Below the pieces are notes generated by a model that did no database searches, was not told where the DNA came from, and was given only the letters and a program-made list of their open reading frames with translations. A program made the position numbers and the translations under genes. A stretch of 64,000 nucleotides of DNA from Oscillatoria princeps RMCB-10 (GTDB lineage Bacteria > Cyanobacteriota > Cyanobacteriia > Cyanobacteriales > Oscillatoriaceae), in NCBI GenBank assembly GCA_019359235.1, contig JAHHHT010000016.1, forward strand, positions 1-64,000. Reading direction: 5' to 3'. Positions within the stretch are counted from its first letter, which is position 1, and each line of letters starts with the position of its first letter. Below, one piece after another: positions 46,677 to 57,052 of the stretch.

Positions 46677-47477
46677 TCAAAGCCCCCCAAATTCAATCTC
46701 CTCACAGCGTTGCAGGAGAGCTTCGATTTGCCCCGCCAGGGCAATCAATTCTGGCCAAGATGAGCCGCTCACCAAATCTTGAGCGTGAGCCAGGTTGTTT
46801 CTTAACTTTTCAGCTGCCTTCAAGAAGCGCTCTCCAGAGCGCTTGGATTTCAGCCCCAGACGCTCGACGAGTTCCAGCTTGGCGAGGATTAACTCCCGCT
46901 TGTCGCAAAATTGCAGGTAATCGGCTAAGTCCATTGCTTCATTTCTTTGCTGCTGCTCGTGCCACAGCTTAGTGGCCAAGGCCACCCGTTCGGCTTTGAG
47001 AAATACCTGCCAGGAATTGTCGGGATAGTAAAGCCGCACCAGCCGCAGCATGTGCATTTCCAGCAGCGTCACCAGTCCAAAGAGCAGCATCCGCACCGGC
47101 GCTTTCTGCAAGTCGCCGCGCGTCACAATGCCGCTGACGCGGTTGCGCTCCAGGACAAAGAGCCGGGTTCTGTGCTGCAAAAGTGGCAGCAGCTCCATCA
47201 GGGGTGTGGATGCGGCCATCAGTTCTGAGGGGTGAAAGATGCGCTGGTGCTCCCCGCAGGTGCCCGCGCCCAAACCCGAGCGCTCCACATAGCCGCAGAT
47301 CGCGCCGCCCTCAACGATAGCCACAACGTCAAAGTTGAGGGCGTCCATCCACTGGCGCACTTCCCCGGCATCCTCCGATGCCGGCACAGCCTGCAAGGGT
47401 TCGGCAACATATTTAACAGTGATGCTTTCCTCGAACAGACTCCGCAGATCCCCGGAGCTCGATTTGAGCTGTTTCAT
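46677..47477 (-). CDS. CBS-domain protein with C-terminal HEPN-like helical domain
   Basis: A 266-residue protein. Residues about 15-130 form a CBS pair (VVAIVEGGAICGYVERSG and RLFVLERNRVSGIVTRGDLQKAPVR), a module that usually binds adenine nucleotides. The C-terminal half is all-helical and ends with SGERFLKAAEKLRNNLAHAQD, where R226-N-N-L-A-H231 fits the R-x4-H active-site motif of HEPN RNases; the preceding helix KRELILAKLELVERLG is also HEPN-like. No signal peptide. A nucleotide-gated RNase is a reasonable hypothesis, but catalytic activity is not shown. It precedes metY on the same strand by 245 bp; no antitoxin-like gene is adjacent. Confidence 0.75.
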   Translation of the reverse strand: MKQLKSSSGDLRSLFEESITVKYVAEPLQAVPASEDAGEVRQWMDALNFDVVAIVEGGAICGYVERSGLGAGTCGEHQRIFHPSELMAASTPLMELLPLLQHRTRLFVLERNRVSGIVTRGDLQKAPVRMLLFGLVTLLEMHMLRLVRLYYPDNSWQVFLKAERVALATKLWHEQQQRNEAMDLADYLQFCDKRELILAKLELVERLGLKSKRSGERFLKAAEKLRNNLAHAQDLVSGSSWPELIALAGQIEALLQRCEEIEFGGL

Positions 47478-47621
47478 ATTCTCCAGCGACCAGACCCCTT
47501 TGGGCGCATGACTTGGACTGAACCGGCTCTCGCGCTAGGGAGCCGGTCAAGTCCCGGAAAGATCAATATAGCACTGGGGACTGGGCACTGGGCACTGGGC
47601 ATGGGTTAACGGTTTCCGGAC

Positions 47622-47678
47622 ACCTGACCCCTGACCCCTAACCCCTGACCCCTAACTCCTAACCCCCAACCCCTGACA
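47622..47678. repeat. CCTGACCC/CCTAACC short tandem repeats
   Basis: Heptamer-type array of CCCTGAC and CCCTAAC variants, preceded by CTGGGCA heptamers (47578-47601). Such short tandemly repeated heptamers are well known in filamentous cyanobacteria. Confidence 0.8.
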
Positions 47679-47683
47679 AGTTC

Positions 47684-47717
47684 AAACGCCCGGACTCAAC
47701 AAAGAGCCCGGGCGTTT
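47684..47717. terminator. Hairpin downstream of the copper-storage gene
   Basis: AAACGCCCGG (47684-47693) pairs with CCGGGCGTTT (47708-47717). Read on the minus strand it follows the 47805 stop by about 90 bp and ends in TTT-rich sequence, fitting an intrinsic terminator. Confidence 0.65.
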
Positions 47718-47804
47718 GATTAATAGGTTGCAGAATCACCTCTGCGGGGATTTTCGCACTCAGGAACGGATTTCCTGGCTAGTGCCGCTTTGATGCCGGT
47801 GCGA

Positions 47805-48179
47805 CTAGGCAGGCATCATAGTCATGGACATTTGCTTGCACATGTCAGCGCAGCGGCGGCACATGTCGGCGCAGGCTTTCATCTTTTCGTCATCGCCCAT
47901 CATGTCGCAGCATTCGGCGCAGCGCACACACATATCAGCACACAGCATGCAGGTGCGTTCCATGAACTCAGAACCGCACATCATCATGTTCATGCACATT
48001 TGGCACATTTCGGCGCAGTCGCGCATCATGGCCATCATCGGGCCTTCCATGCACTTGCCGCCCATTTGCATGCAGTGAGTCATGCATTCCACACACATTT
48101 TGTAGCAGTCCATGCAAGCTTGCATGCAGTCTTGCATTTCTTTGGTCATGGGCTTGTCGGTCATGATCATCATCATCAT
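47805..48179 (-). CDS. Csp-type four-helix copper-storage protein (Cys/Met-rich)
   Basis: A 124-residue protein with 21 Cys arranged as CxxxC/CxxC pairs along four predicted helices (DCMQACMDCYKMC, CAEMCQMCMNMMMC, CMLCADMCVRCAECC, CADMCRRCADMC). This is the signature of Csp copper-storage four-helix bundles, whose cysteines bind many Cu(I) ions inside the bundle. There is no signal peptide, matching the cytosolic Csp3 branch. It is also exceptionally Met-rich (stretches such as MMAMM and MNMMMC), more than typical members. The exact start within MMMMIMTDKPM is uncertain. Two 29-bp direct repeats lie 150-230 bp upstream and may be a metal-responsive operator. Confidence 0.9.
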   Translation of the reverse strand: MMMMIMTDKPMTKEMQDCMQACMDCYKMCVECMTHCMQMGGKCMEGPMMAMMRDCAEMCQMCMNMMMCGSEFMERTCMLCADMCVRCAECCDMMGDDEKMKACADMCRRCADMCKQMSMTMMPA

Positions 48180-48648
48180 AGTAATGCGTCCTGATTGAAC
48201 GCGGGCAAATTAGACGTTTGAGCTGAACCGGGAAATGTCTCTTTTCAGCTTCTGACTATTAGATTAGCAGGTTCCCCACGCCTTGAGCATAAAAAAAATC
48301 TAAAGGTTGCCGGTGAGTTAAAATACAGTATTCCTATTTACCAACCGCAGATTGTCCCCGGACGCTCGCTGTTTAAAGTTCCGTATCCCTATTTACCAAC
48401 CGGAGATTGTTTTTGCCGGCAGAACCCCAGCTGAATTCCGACAGGGTTTGTCGGGTTAGGCAAGATGAGCTAGAGAGGCAGTTTAGCAGGGGAAATCCGA
48501 TATCTTTGGTCGGGTTGGAATAAATAACCCAAGGAAAGCACCGAATCAGGCAGAGCCTCCAAAGCGGCGTTCCCAGGCTCCGCCTGGGAACGAGGGGAGA
48601 GTTTCAGGCACAGGCGAGACGCCTGTGCTACAAACCCCCTCGCCAAAG
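48180..48648. other. Upstream region of the Csp gene
   Basis: Contains the direct repeats (48327-48410), an interspersed GTTCCCAGGCTCCGCCTGGGAAC palindrome (48566-48592) and a CACAGGCGAGACGCCTGTG palindrome (48609-48627). No gene. Confidence 0.5.
48327..48410. repeat. Two 29-bp direct repeats, 55-bp period
   Basis: 48327-48355 and 48382-48410 share GTAT(T/C)CCTATTTACCAACCG followed by (C/G)AGATTGT, with few differences. They lie upstream of the Csp gene; a degenerate CRISPR is unlikely with only two units. Confidence 0.7.
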
Positions 48649-50016
48649 CTATTCCGTTTGCAAAAACCAGCACATCTCGTTCTTGCCGGTGAGCGGGAGG
48701 GGTTCCCGATTGAGCTTCAGTTCGATAAGCGTCGTTGTAAAGGGGTAAAAGAACTTCAGTTCCGGATTATTTAGAAGCCAGGTAATATCCAGTTCCGCAT
48801 CCCACTTGCCAGCTGGATTGACCTGCCGGTCGTCTTTCATTTTATCGCTTCCATAGCCATAGTAGGTGACAAGTTGCGACCCGGATGAGGCGATGATGCG
48901 CATCCACAGGTTCGTCAGGTTTTCTGGTTTTATCTCGCTCAGGCTCACATGGAAGCACCGGTAACTGGCGTCGCCGGTGTAGGTGTAGACTTTCCTGTCA
49001 AAATCTCGGACAGTCTGCGGGTTTCCATCCGCATTTCGAGTGAAAAGCTGGATGTAATAGTCTGCAATCGGATCTTTGCGCTCATCCACGGCATGAACAA
49101 GAAACTGCTGCCATTTGTCGATTTTATTTCGCGCCTCCGCCGCGCTCTCACCGGCTTTGTCGAGCCAGTCCTTGAATTCCCGATCGTTCGACACGCCCAG
49201 CGCTGAATCCACCAAATCAATCAGCTGCTCTCCGGGGTCGCTCATAATTGTGCCGTGATTCAGCCCCGCAATGGGGACGAGGGGAATATTGATATTGTCT
49301 CGCCAAGGCGCAATTTTTATGCGGTCGGTCAAGTCGGAACGCTGCGGATCTTGTGTCAGGTCGAAGGCGATCTTGCGCGTGTTGAGCGCACAGCCGGCCC
49401 ACCTGACCGCTCCATCGGTGCCCGGTTCACTGACTATAATATTTTCCAGACTGCCGTAGCCTTCTGTACCGCAGAAGGTAAATACATAGGGTGTGCTGTC
49501 ATCTGTGCCATAGTAGGTTTCTTCGCCTATCAGATCCTTGTGCGCCAGATCCCAGGTAAAGGGACTGGCGAGTTCCAAAGCGTCTAGGACTCGATCTCCC
49601 GCTTCTAGAAAGTCAGGTCCGATCTCTCTGTTGCCTTTGAAGATTGCGCCCAGCCAACTGCGTCCCTTACTGGCGAGGGGAGAGCCAAAACTTGCCGGTG
49701 CTAGCCCGATCAAACGCTTCAAACGATCGCGCCGCCCCCGGTAAGTGGTCAGCCACGCACGGATGACCAGGATGCCGGTGGAGTGGACAATCGCGTCGAA
49801 GGGTTGGTCGCTGTCCAGACCTTCGCGGATTCTAAGCGCACGGTCGAACCCTTCAGCAATGTCTTTGACTGTCACTTCATTGGTGAGCGTGCGGTAGCTG
49901 CAGGCGTGGATGTGCTTGATATCATAGCCGCGACTCTCAAGCGCCCTGACCCATTTGTCAAAGCTTTTCCCGTCGGCAGAGTAGCCGTGTACCAGCACAA
50001 CTGGATTTCGTGTCAT
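48649..50016 (-). CDS. Lipase/esterase-like alpha/beta hydrolase
   Basis: A 455-residue protein. It begins with PVVLVHGYSADGKSFDKWVRAL, a classic oxyanion-hole start. The nucleophile elbow reads DAIVHSTGILVIRAW, with HSTG carrying Ser near residue 80, followed by IGLAPASFGSPLASKG, which resembles PGAP1/triacylglycerol-lipase proteins. The His may be in VPIAGLNHGTIMSDP. The C-terminal 180 residues (from about 275) form a separate region (VYTYTGDASYRCFHVSLSEI, DAELDITWLLNNPEL) that I do not recognise and that could bind the substrate. No signal peptide. The substrate is unknown. It stands alone between repeat-bearing spacers. Confidence 0.82.
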   Translation of the reverse strand: MTRNPVVLVHGYSADGKSFDKWVRALESRGYDIKHIHACSYRTLTNEVTVKDIAEGFDRALRIREGLDSDQPFDAIVHSTGILVIRAWLTTYRGRRDRLKRLIGLAPASFGSPLASKGRSWLGAIFKGNREIGPDFLEAGDRVLDALELASPFTWDLAHKDLIGEETYYGTDDSTPYVFTFCGTEGYGSLENIIVSEPGTDGAVRWAGCALNTRKIAFDLTQDPQRSDLTDRIKIAPWRDNINIPLVPIAGLNHGTIMSDPGEQLIDLVDSALGVSNDREFKDWLDKAGESAAEARNKIDKWQQFLVHAVDERKDPIADYYIQLFTRNADGNPQTVRDFDRKVYTYTGDASYRCFHVSLSEIKPENLTNLWMRIIASSGSQLVTYYGYGSDKMKDDRQVNPAGKWDAELDITWLLNNPELKFFYPFTTTLIELKLNREPLPLTGKNEMCWFLQTE

Positions 50017-50692
50017 AAACAGGACTTATGCTTGCGCCTCTATCTGTAGGGTGGGTTAGCGCTAGCGTAACCCACCACACACCACATTGGCGTAGGACAG
50101 GCGTCCCGCCTGTCCCTCGTTCCCTCGTTCCGGGGCGGTCACGGGGACCCGCCCCTACTGCCAAAGGAACGCAGCTCGCTTTGGCTCTGACTTGAAAATA
50201 GTCTTGTAGGGGCTTGCGCCCCCGTGCTCGCCCCGCCCCCTTGACAATTTTCATCGGTGGCGGTGTGCAGCAGATCGTCGCGACTGCCTCCTTTCAAGGC
50301 ACAAGCAGCATGATTAGCCTCACCGCTGAGAACTCGTAATTATACCATAAAACGCACTGATTGTTTCACTCAGACAAATTTTGCCCAAATCTCAAATTGC
50401 CACCGGCCCACCGGCTTTCGCAGAGCCCGTCCCCAGACATTTGCAATCAACGGTTTGTCTATCGGGATATGTTATTATCGAGTTGGGAAGTCTGCTAGAA
50501 TCCCGCTCCACGGGGCACCACCCGGAGCCGGGCCCCGCAGACTGGCTGTGGCGAAAGCAGATATGTCCAGAGTCCGCACCGGCAGCCGGTGTCGGGGGGA
50601 TGGCAAGGCATGTTTGTAGTTGGGCTTTAGCCCAAAAGCGCCACATTTGCGATATTCTGTCCCTTAACCAAACTTAATATTTTTTTTAGATT
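50017..50692. repeat. 676-bp spacer filled with palindromes
   Basis: GTGGGTTA-GCGCTAGCG-TAACCCAC (50051-50075), GACAGGCGTCCCGCCTGTC (50097-50115), a CGGGGCGG...CCGCCCC pair (50133-50158), and GTAGGGGCTTGCGCCCCCG (50208-50224). No gene was found; the last 100 bp should contain the promoter of the next gene. Confidence 0.6.
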
Positions 50693-51232
50693 ATGGCGAT
50701 CCTCCGGCTGGAAAACAGTACGACCCACAGCGAACTCAGCGATATCACCCGCGAATTGGCTGCCTTGAATATCGAGCTGAAATACTGTCCTGTAGGGAAG
50801 AAACTGGAGCTGGCGGGACTGCTAGAAAAAGACACACTCTCACATCTGGAGAAAACACAAGTGCTCGGTGCCGTTAGCAGCCACTTCGAGGAAGTGAAGC
50901 GCTCCGCCGGCTGTGTGTGGCGCGACTTGATGCTGCTGCACCCGGGATCGCCAAATCTCCACCCACTGATCGCCACCTGCCACCGCCCCCACACCCACAC
51001 AGACAGGGAAGCGCTCTACATCCTAGATGGGGAGGGAATTTTCGGCTTCGTGCGACCGGATGGCAGCCAGGTGGAACTGCTCGTGCGAGCGGGCGAATAC
51101 ATCAACATACCTGCCCGCACCGAACACTGGTTCTGTCCCGCTGCGTCGCTTCAAATCAAAGCAGTCCGATACTTCACCACCGCAGAAGGCTGGGTGCCCC
51201 AATACACCGGCACACAAATCAGTTTTCGCTAA
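50693..51232 (+). CDS. mtnD: Acireductone dioxygenase-like cupin
   Basis: A 179-residue cupin matching acireductone dioxygenase of the methionine salvage pathway, which oxidises 1,2-dihydroxy-3-keto-5-methylthiopentene to the methionine keto-acid. The metal-binding motif PHTHTDREALYILDGEG provides two His and the Glu, and PARTEHWF supplies the third His. The C-terminal AEGWVPQYTG fits the GWVA-type ending of the family. The N-terminal helical region before residue 85 is more diverged than usual, so a related cupin is possible. No other salvage genes are nearby. The emfourin-like gene follows 36 bp downstream on the same strand. Confidence 0.78.
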   Translation: MAILRLENSTTHSELSDITRELAALNIELKYCPVGKKLELAGLLEKDTLSHLEKTQVLGAVSSHFEEVKRSAGCVWRDLMLLHPGSPNLHPLIATCHRPHTHTDREALYILDGEGIFGFVRPDGSQVELLVRAGEYINIPARTEHWFCPAASLQIKAVRYFTTAEGWVPQYTGTQISFR

Positions 51233-51268
51233 AATGAAAGAGGAAATTTTAAATTTTCCACCGGCACT

Positions 51269-51568
51269 ATGAGGATTAATTTTGAACGGACTGGCGGCTT
51301 TGCCGGCATGCGGCTCGCAACAGTTGCCGACACGAACACCCTCCCCCCAGAAGAAGCAAATCAGCTGCGCCGGCTAGTTGACGCAGCTGATTTCTTTCAC
51401 CTCCCTCCCACCATCACTTCCCCCACTCCCGTAGCTGACCGCTTTCAGTACCGGCTAGCGGTGGAAGAAAACGGTCAGCAACACACAGTTACAGTTAGCG
51501 AGCGAGCACTGCCAGCCCCCCTGCGACCGCTCATCGAATGGCTGCTGGCGGCGGCACGCCAAAAGTAA
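51269..51568 (+). CDS. Emfourin-like protealysin inhibitor
   Basis: A 99-residue protein resembling emfourin, the small cytoplasmic inhibitor of the M4 peptidase protealysin. Features shared with that family are the start INFERTGGFAGMRL, a LRRLVDAADFFHLPP segment, DRFQYRLAVEENGQQHTVTV, and an acidic/hydrophobic C-terminus PLRPLIEWLLAA. Length is right. An M4 protealysin-type gene lies immediately downstream on the opposite strand (51771-52841), which strongly supports the assignment. In enterobacteria the pair is co-directional; here they converge across a palindromic terminator. It is probably co-transcribed with mtnD (gap 36 bp). Confidence 0.83.
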   Translation: MRINFERTGGFAGMRLATVADTNTLPPEEANQLRRLVDAADFFHLPPTITSPTPVADRFQYRLAVEENGQQHTVTVSERALPAPLRPLIEWLLAAARQK

Positions 51569-51581
51569 GGGCGCGCAAACC

Positions 51582-51615
51582 AGAAACCGGGTTTCTTAAA
51601 GAAACCCGGTTTCTT
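51582..51615. terminator. AGAAACCGGGTTTCT palindrome between converging genes
   Basis: AGAAACCGGGTTTCTTAAAGAAACCCGGTTTCTT, right after the emfourin-like stop; could end transcripts from both sides. ATCCAAAATC short repeats follow at 51711-51741. Confidence 0.65.
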
Positions 51616-51770
51616 GACCTTACGGTTATTGACGTCCGCCGGCTTCTACCAAGTTGGGATAGATAGGATTTTCCCCTTGGGCTGAAAAGACTTTCCTGCC
51701 GCCTTTTACAATCCAAAATCTAAAATCCAAAATCCAAAATTGGTAAGAGAGGCTACTTCCTTCTTGCTGG

Positions 51771-52841
51771 CTAAATCACCCCCACTTCTTTCCAGGCGTT
51801 GCGAACTGCGTTTTGCTCGGGACTTCCCTGGCTGTAAAGTTCGCCGGCAACGGCAATGGTGAGATTGGCAGCCTGTTTAAAATTCGACCTGGGGCGCAGC
51901 CGGTCGCGCAAAGTGATGTACCAGATTTTCCCCGCTTTTTCCCAGGCGTAGCCGCCAATTTCCATCGCAGCCAGATAAAAGGCGCGGTTGGGAATACCTG
52001 AGTTGATATGGACGCCGCCGTTATCTTCTGAACCCCTGTAGTAGTCTTTCATGTGAGCCGGCTGGGGATCTTTCCCGAGCACGGGGTCGTCGTATGCGGT
52101 GCCGGGTGCTTTCATGGAGCGAATGCCTGCGCCGCTGACCTTGGCGGTGAGCAGACCGGCTCCGATAATCCAGTCAGCTTGCTCCGCTGTCTGATTGAGA
52201 TACCGCTGTTTCACCAAGGAACCGAAGACATCAGAAAAAGACTCATTCAGCGCTCCCGGCTGGCCCGAATAAATCAGACCGGCTTCATGTTCCGTGACGC
52301 CGTGGGTTAGCTCGTGGCCAATTACATCAATTGCCTTGGTAAAGCGCTCAAAAATCTCCCCATCCCCATCGCCATAAACCATCTGGCTGCCGTCCCAAAA
52401 GGCGTTGTCATACTCCCGATCGTAATGAACAGTGGAGTCCAAACGCATGCCCCGGTCGTCGATGGAATTGCGCTCGAAAATTTCAGCGTACAAGTCATAG
52501 GTGGCACCGGCGCTGTCGTAGGCTTCGTCCACTGCTGCGTCGCCGGTTGGGGGGTCGCCCTCACCGCGAAGCAATTTGCCCGGGAGATTAGTCGTATTTT
52601 GGGCGTCGTAAATTGTGCGGCGCTTCTCGCCCGCCGGCGTGATTGCCTTTGCCGCTAGGGTGCCCAGTGACATGCGCCGTCCGCGAAACTGTTCCGACAG
52701 GGTTAATGTTCTAAAAGCCCAGTTGCGCTGCGCCGGGTTGCCGCGTTCGGCGAGGTGGCGCAGCATGTGAGGGGGGAGGATACAGCAAATCGGATGCAGC
52801 CGGTTGCAACAGTGGTTTTTAGGCTCGGACATTCTATTCAT
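51771..52841 (-). CDS. Protealysin-like M4 metallopeptidase
   Basis: A 356-residue thermolysin-family zinc protease of the protealysin branch. It has a short propeptide instead of the long thermolysin type: the start NRLHPICCILPPHMLRHLAERGN contains the PPxxL motif typical of protealysin precursors. The zinc site is VIGHELTHGVTEHEAG (two His) with the third ligand Glu in GALNESFSDVFGSLV. Downstream, NGGVHINSGIPNRAFYLAA holds the catalytic His. There is no signal peptide, consistent with cytosolic protealysins. Start MNRM or MSEP (three codons later) cannot be decided. The converging 51269-51568 gene encodes its likely inhibitor. Confidence 0.93.
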   Translation of the reverse strand: MNRMSEPKNHCCNRLHPICCILPPHMLRHLAERGNPAQRNWAFRTLTLSEQFRGRRMSLGTLAAKAITPAGEKRRTIYDAQNTTNLPGKLLRGEGDPPTGDAAVDEAYDSAGATYDLYAEIFERNSIDDRGMRLDSTVHYDREYDNAFWDGSQMVYGDGDGEIFERFTKAIDVIGHELTHGVTEHEAGLIYSGQPGALNESFSDVFGSLVKQRYLNQTAEQADWIIGAGLLTAKVSGAGIRSMKAPGTAYDDPVLGKDPQPAHMKDYYRGSEDNGGVHINSGIPNRAFYLAAMEIGGYAWEKAGKIWYITLRDRLRPRSNFKQAANLTIAVAGELYSQGSPEQNAVRNAWKEVGVI

Positions 52842-53711
52842 AGCAGCGAATGATTGATTGGTTTTGCGCTCCCGATGGCGGCTAACCAGCCATCGTTCTA
52901 TCTGATTTCGTTGAAGCCCTACAGAAATCCGGACTGCTGTTACAAATTTTTACCCGATATTATTTTCGACCGGCAGCCAGTGTGGGGTGCGTTCCCACGG
53001 GAAACGCACCCTACTTGGAAGGGCAAGTAAAGGGATTAAATCAGCTGTAAATTAACTAAAATATGGCTTGATTCGCGGGGGATAACGCCGCCCACAAAGC
53101 AGGAGTTTAGTATCATCTAGTTAGCGGATCGCTAAGGCGCTATCGCTCACAACCGCAGGCAGGTTCAGAGTAATGAAATGTTGGCTTCTGTCTGTTGAGC
53201 TGCTATCTCGCACCATCCCCAACAGTGCGGTCGGCTGAGCCGGCAGATTCTCTTTTCCAGCCTGCAGCCGCAAAGCGGCTTCCCGTAAGGGTGCCCCGAA
53301 GCGAGAGAGATGCCTTGAACCTACTGACAGGTATAGCTCGAACAGGAAGCCGGCGGACAGTCGCTTTTTTTTGTGACGCTTAACTGGGGTAGCGCATTCG
53401 AGTGACACTCGTTTGAGTGTGTGTGGGCAATCCCTCCGCAGTTGCCCCGTGTGGGGGCCGGTGGGCGCAACTGCCTCTCTCTTGTTTATTCTCTTGGCGT
53501 CCTTGGCGTCTTGGCGGTTAATTCTTAAACTAAATCAATCCGACGTAATATTCCCCCCTTTCGACCTGGGTGACGGGAACAGAGGCTCGTGCTGGGGACT
53601 GACTCCATATCAATTCGCCAACAGCCCTCACGCCAGAGCCAGAAGCAGTAGGGGGGGCACCCTGCGAATGCCCAACGCTTGGAAGGGGGCGTCACCCCAA
53701 GGCCGGCGGGA
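52842..53711. other. 870-bp spacer upstream of groEL
   Basis: Contains GATGGC...GCCATC (52875-52895), the GGTGCGTTCCC/GGGAAACGCACC palindrome (52984-53009) and short ORFs without family resemblance. No gene recognised. Confidence 0.5.
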
Positions 53712-55446
<1,735 letters not shown>

Positions 55447-55468
55447 GCGTGCGCCTGAGGTAGCCGGC

Positions 55469-55506
55469 AGAAACCGGGTTTCTTCAAGAAACCCGGTTTC
55501 TTGTTT
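55469..55506 (+). terminator. groEL terminator made of the AGAAACC palindrome
   Basis: AGAAACCGGGTTTCTTCAAGAAACCCGGTTTCT followed by TGTTTTT: a 16-bp stem with T tract 25 bp after the groEL stop. Confidence 0.8.
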
Positions 55507-55578
55507 TTCGCAGCCGGAAGTTTGGATAGCGTCCGAATCAATGCGGACGCTATCTAAAACATACAGCCGGATAAAATA

Positions 55579-56886
55579 TCATCGGTTTTGACGCACCGGA
55601 ATTTCGATGGCAAACTCCGCTCCCTGTCCGGGGGACGAGGAGCAAGTTAGCTGTCCTTTATGCTGTTGCACGACAATCTGATAGCTGATAGACAGTCCCA
55701 ATCCCGCGCCGCTGCCCACTTTCTTGGTGGTAAAAAATGGGTCAAATAAACGCGAAAGCGCCGGCTCTGAGATGCCCGGGCCATTGTCGGCAATCCGAAT
55801 CAAAACAGTATTGTTGGCGGTCAGCTCGGTGCGAATCCAAATAGTAGGGCGTGGGGCCTCTTCTTTCCCATGCCCGGTGCCCGGTGCCCCACGCCCATCT
55901 TCTAGGGCATCAATCGCATTATTCAACACGTGCATAAAAACCTGGTTGAGCTGACTGGCATAACAAGTGATTGGGGGCAATTTGCCATACTCTTTGATGA
56001 CGGTAATGGCAGGGCGAGTTTCTGTTTCCGCGAGCCGGTGCTGCAACATCAGCAGGGTGCTGTCGGTGCCTTCATGGATGTCCACCGGCTTCATCTCAGC
56101 TTCGTCCAGCCTGGAGAAGTTTCGCAGAGAAACTACCAGCTGCCGAATGCGCTCTGCTCCTCGGCGCATCGCACCCATGACATTTGGCGCGTCTTCTCTC
56201 AAAAAATTCAGGTCTAGTTCATTAATTTTGTCTTGGATTATGGGGGCTATATTTGGGTATTCCTCTTGGTAAAGTTCGAGAATGCTTACCAAGTCTTGAA
56301 CGTATTGAGTGGCGTGCTCGAGATTGCCATATATAAAATTGATGGGGTTGTTAATTTCGTGAGCTATCCCCGCTACGAGCTGCCCTAGAGCGGCCATTTT
56401 TTCATTATGAATCAGTTGAACTTGAGCGGCTTTGAGTTCGGCAAGCGCCCGTTCGAGGGAGTCATTTTTTCTATGAAGGGTGAGCTGGAGAGAGCGCAAC
56501 TTAAGCTGGCTTTCAATGCGCGATAAAACTTCTCCCCTTTGAAACGGTTTAGTAATATAGTCCGCACCTCCGGCGTCGAAAGCTTTGACCTTATCCAACA
56601 CGTCGTCGAGGGCGCTAATAAAAATCACCGGAACTTCGCGAGTTTTCTCGTCCGCTTTCAGTTTATGGCAAACTTCATAGCCATTCATCTGAGGCATATT
56701 AATATCCAGCAGAATCAGATCCGGCAAAACCATTTGACAGGCAGTAATAGCCATTGGCCCGTTCAAGGCTTTGCGAACTTTGTACCCCTGTTCGTTCAGC
56801 ATGGCCGTCAAAAGACGCACGTTATCAGGGGTGTCATCGACTACCAATATATTTTCCTTAGAAGTTTTATCTGGCTCACTATTCAT
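55579..56886 (-). CDS. Response regulator-histidine kinase (REC-HisKA-HATPase)
   Basis: A 435-residue soluble sensor-type protein. The receiver domain (residues 12-130) has the acidic pair VVDD, phospho-Asp in LILLDINMP, Thr/Ser in FISA and Lys in ITKPFQ. A coiled coil leads to the kinase core: H-box LVAGIAHEINNPINFI, N-box VFMHVLNNAIDAL, G1 IADNGPGI, F-box FDPFFTTK and G2 GAGLGLSISY. It would autophosphorylate the His and is itself controlled by phosphorylation of its receiver. It is last of four co-directional signalling genes, with receiver domains very similar among the three shorter ones. Input signal unknown. Confidence 0.93.
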   Translation of the reverse strand: MNSEPDKTSKENILVVDDTPDNVRLLTAMLNEQGYKVRKALNGPMAITACQMVLPDLILLDINMPQMNGYEVCHKLKADEKTREVPVIFISALDDVLDKVKAFDAGGADYITKPFQRGEVLSRIESQLKLRSLQLTLHRKNDSLERALAELKAAQVQLIHNEKMAALGQLVAGIAHEINNPINFIYGNLEHATQYVQDLVSILELYQEEYPNIAPIIQDKINELDLNFLREDAPNVMGAMRRGAERIRQLVVSLRNFSRLDEAEMKPVDIHEGTDSTLLMLQHRLAETETRPAITVIKEYGKLPPITCYASQLNQVFMHVLNNAIDALEDGRGAPGTGHGKEEAPRPTIWIRTELTANNTVLIRIADNGPGISEPALSRLFDPFFTTKKVGSGAGLGLSISYQIVVQQHKGQLTCSSSPGQGAEFAIEIPVRQNR

Positions 56887-57052
56887 CTCACCTTGCTCTC
56901 TGAATTCTACTGCTAATATATGCCCGGGACGAGTGGGAGGAGAAATGTTACACTATTGATAGTATACCTCAGATTGGGATTCTCAAACCCTCCAGGGGGG
57001 CTCGCCTTCTTTAGCGGGAGTGTGTTTGGTAGGGACGGTTCTGGGCACAGGT

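Noticed and set aside
48327..48410. Possible mini-CRISPR
   Set aside because: Only two repeat units, a 26-bp gap between them and no cas genes; direct repeats upstream of a metal gene fit an operator better. No CRISPR array was seen elsewhere.
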